This document shows positions 14,136-14,283 of a DNA stretch of 14,283 bases, piece after piece (positions within the stretch are counted from its first letter, which is position 1; each line of letters begins with the position of its first letter). Source of the DNA: Candidatus Cloacimonetes bacterium 4572_55 (GTDB lineage: Bacteria > 4572-55); assembly GCA_002084765.1 (NCBI GenBank), contig NBMB01000082.1, positions 1 through 14,283 on the forward strand, written 5' to 3'. The notes under the pieces were generated by a model, which was not told the origin of the DNA, ran no database searches, and saw only the letters and a program-made list of their open reading frames with translations. A program made the position numbers and the translations under genes.

Positions 14136-14283
14136 ACCCTCCCCCTTTTTAGTGATCCGTTTTGACGCCGCGGTATGTGGTTAAAAGTAGTCTCACAGCA
14201 TGACAAATCGGATGGTGTTATGTAATAAAATTAAAAGGCGTTTCTTACCTGGATTATTCGTCATCACGGAAATCAATCCGCAG
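14136..14283 (-). other. Upstream region of glgC, possible end of a previous ORF
   Basis: This stretch of about 148 bp holds no complete gene. On the minus strand a frame from the window edge reads LRIDFRDDE and stops at TAA 14254-14256, which could be the C-terminus of an upstream gene. Another frame stays open for about 30 codons, so the assignment is uncertain. TTGTCA (minus strand, near 14198-14203) is a good -35, but no matching -10 lies at ideal distance. Confidence 0.25.

Noticed and set aside
1-14283. CRISPR arrays, tRNA or rRNA genes, toxin-antitoxin or defence modules
   Set aside because: No spaced direct repeats, cloverleaf-like sequences, rRNA motifs, or recognisable toxin or defence domains were seen in the window.

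Overview
The window looks like a Gram-negative chromosome of moderate GC content. An outer-membrane factor (TolC type) and a periplasmic adaptor imply an outer membrane. A cyanobacterial/plant-type GlgC, a split MacB-like exporter with two separate permeases, unfused nuoC and nuoD, and a DUF948/YtxH pair do not fit an enteric or typical proteobacterial layout. An uncultured or FCB-like lineage is my guess, with low confidence. Every intact gene that I recognise is on the minus strand, so transcription runs from high to low coordinates. The only plus-strand gene trace is a broken transposase at the left edge.

Left edge, about 1-2135, is an accessory zone. It holds an internally deleted, frame-broken ISL3-family transposase remnant. 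Next come two overlapping, lower-GC genes: a QorB-like NmrA-family NAD(P)H:quinone oxidoreductase and an unrecognised protein that seems to be a tandem alpha/beta-barrel duplication. Upstream of qorB is a structured, attC-like palindromic stretch, then about 200 bp of unexplained sequence. These pieces sit directly after nuoE, where nuoF would be expected.

Region 2136-5269 encodes the connecting part of respiratory complex I, transcribed nuoA-nuoB-nuoC-nuoD-nuoE with overlapping or nearly touching genes. The iron-sulfur ligands of NuoB (N2) and NuoE (N1a) are all visible. No nuoF-N genes follow in this window.

Region 5560-11542 is a tripartite efflux operon in the order outer-membrane factor, membrane-fusion protein, ABC ATPase, MacB-type permease 1, permease 2. 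It has a good sigma70-like promoter upstream. The ATPase seems to lack about 20 residues that normally include the H-loop (switch) histidine, while Walker A, Q-loop, LSGGQ and Walker B are intact. This is the most notable oddity in the window.

Region 11730-12692 holds two small envelope-type proteins, DUF948-like (YtxG-like) and YtxH-like. Each is followed by a perfect stem-loop terminator, and the YtxH gene has a good promoter. The right edge carries glgC (ADP-glucose pyrophosphorylase, glycogen synthesis) and about 150 bp of its upstream region. I found no RNA gene, CRISPR array or clearly new multi-gene system.
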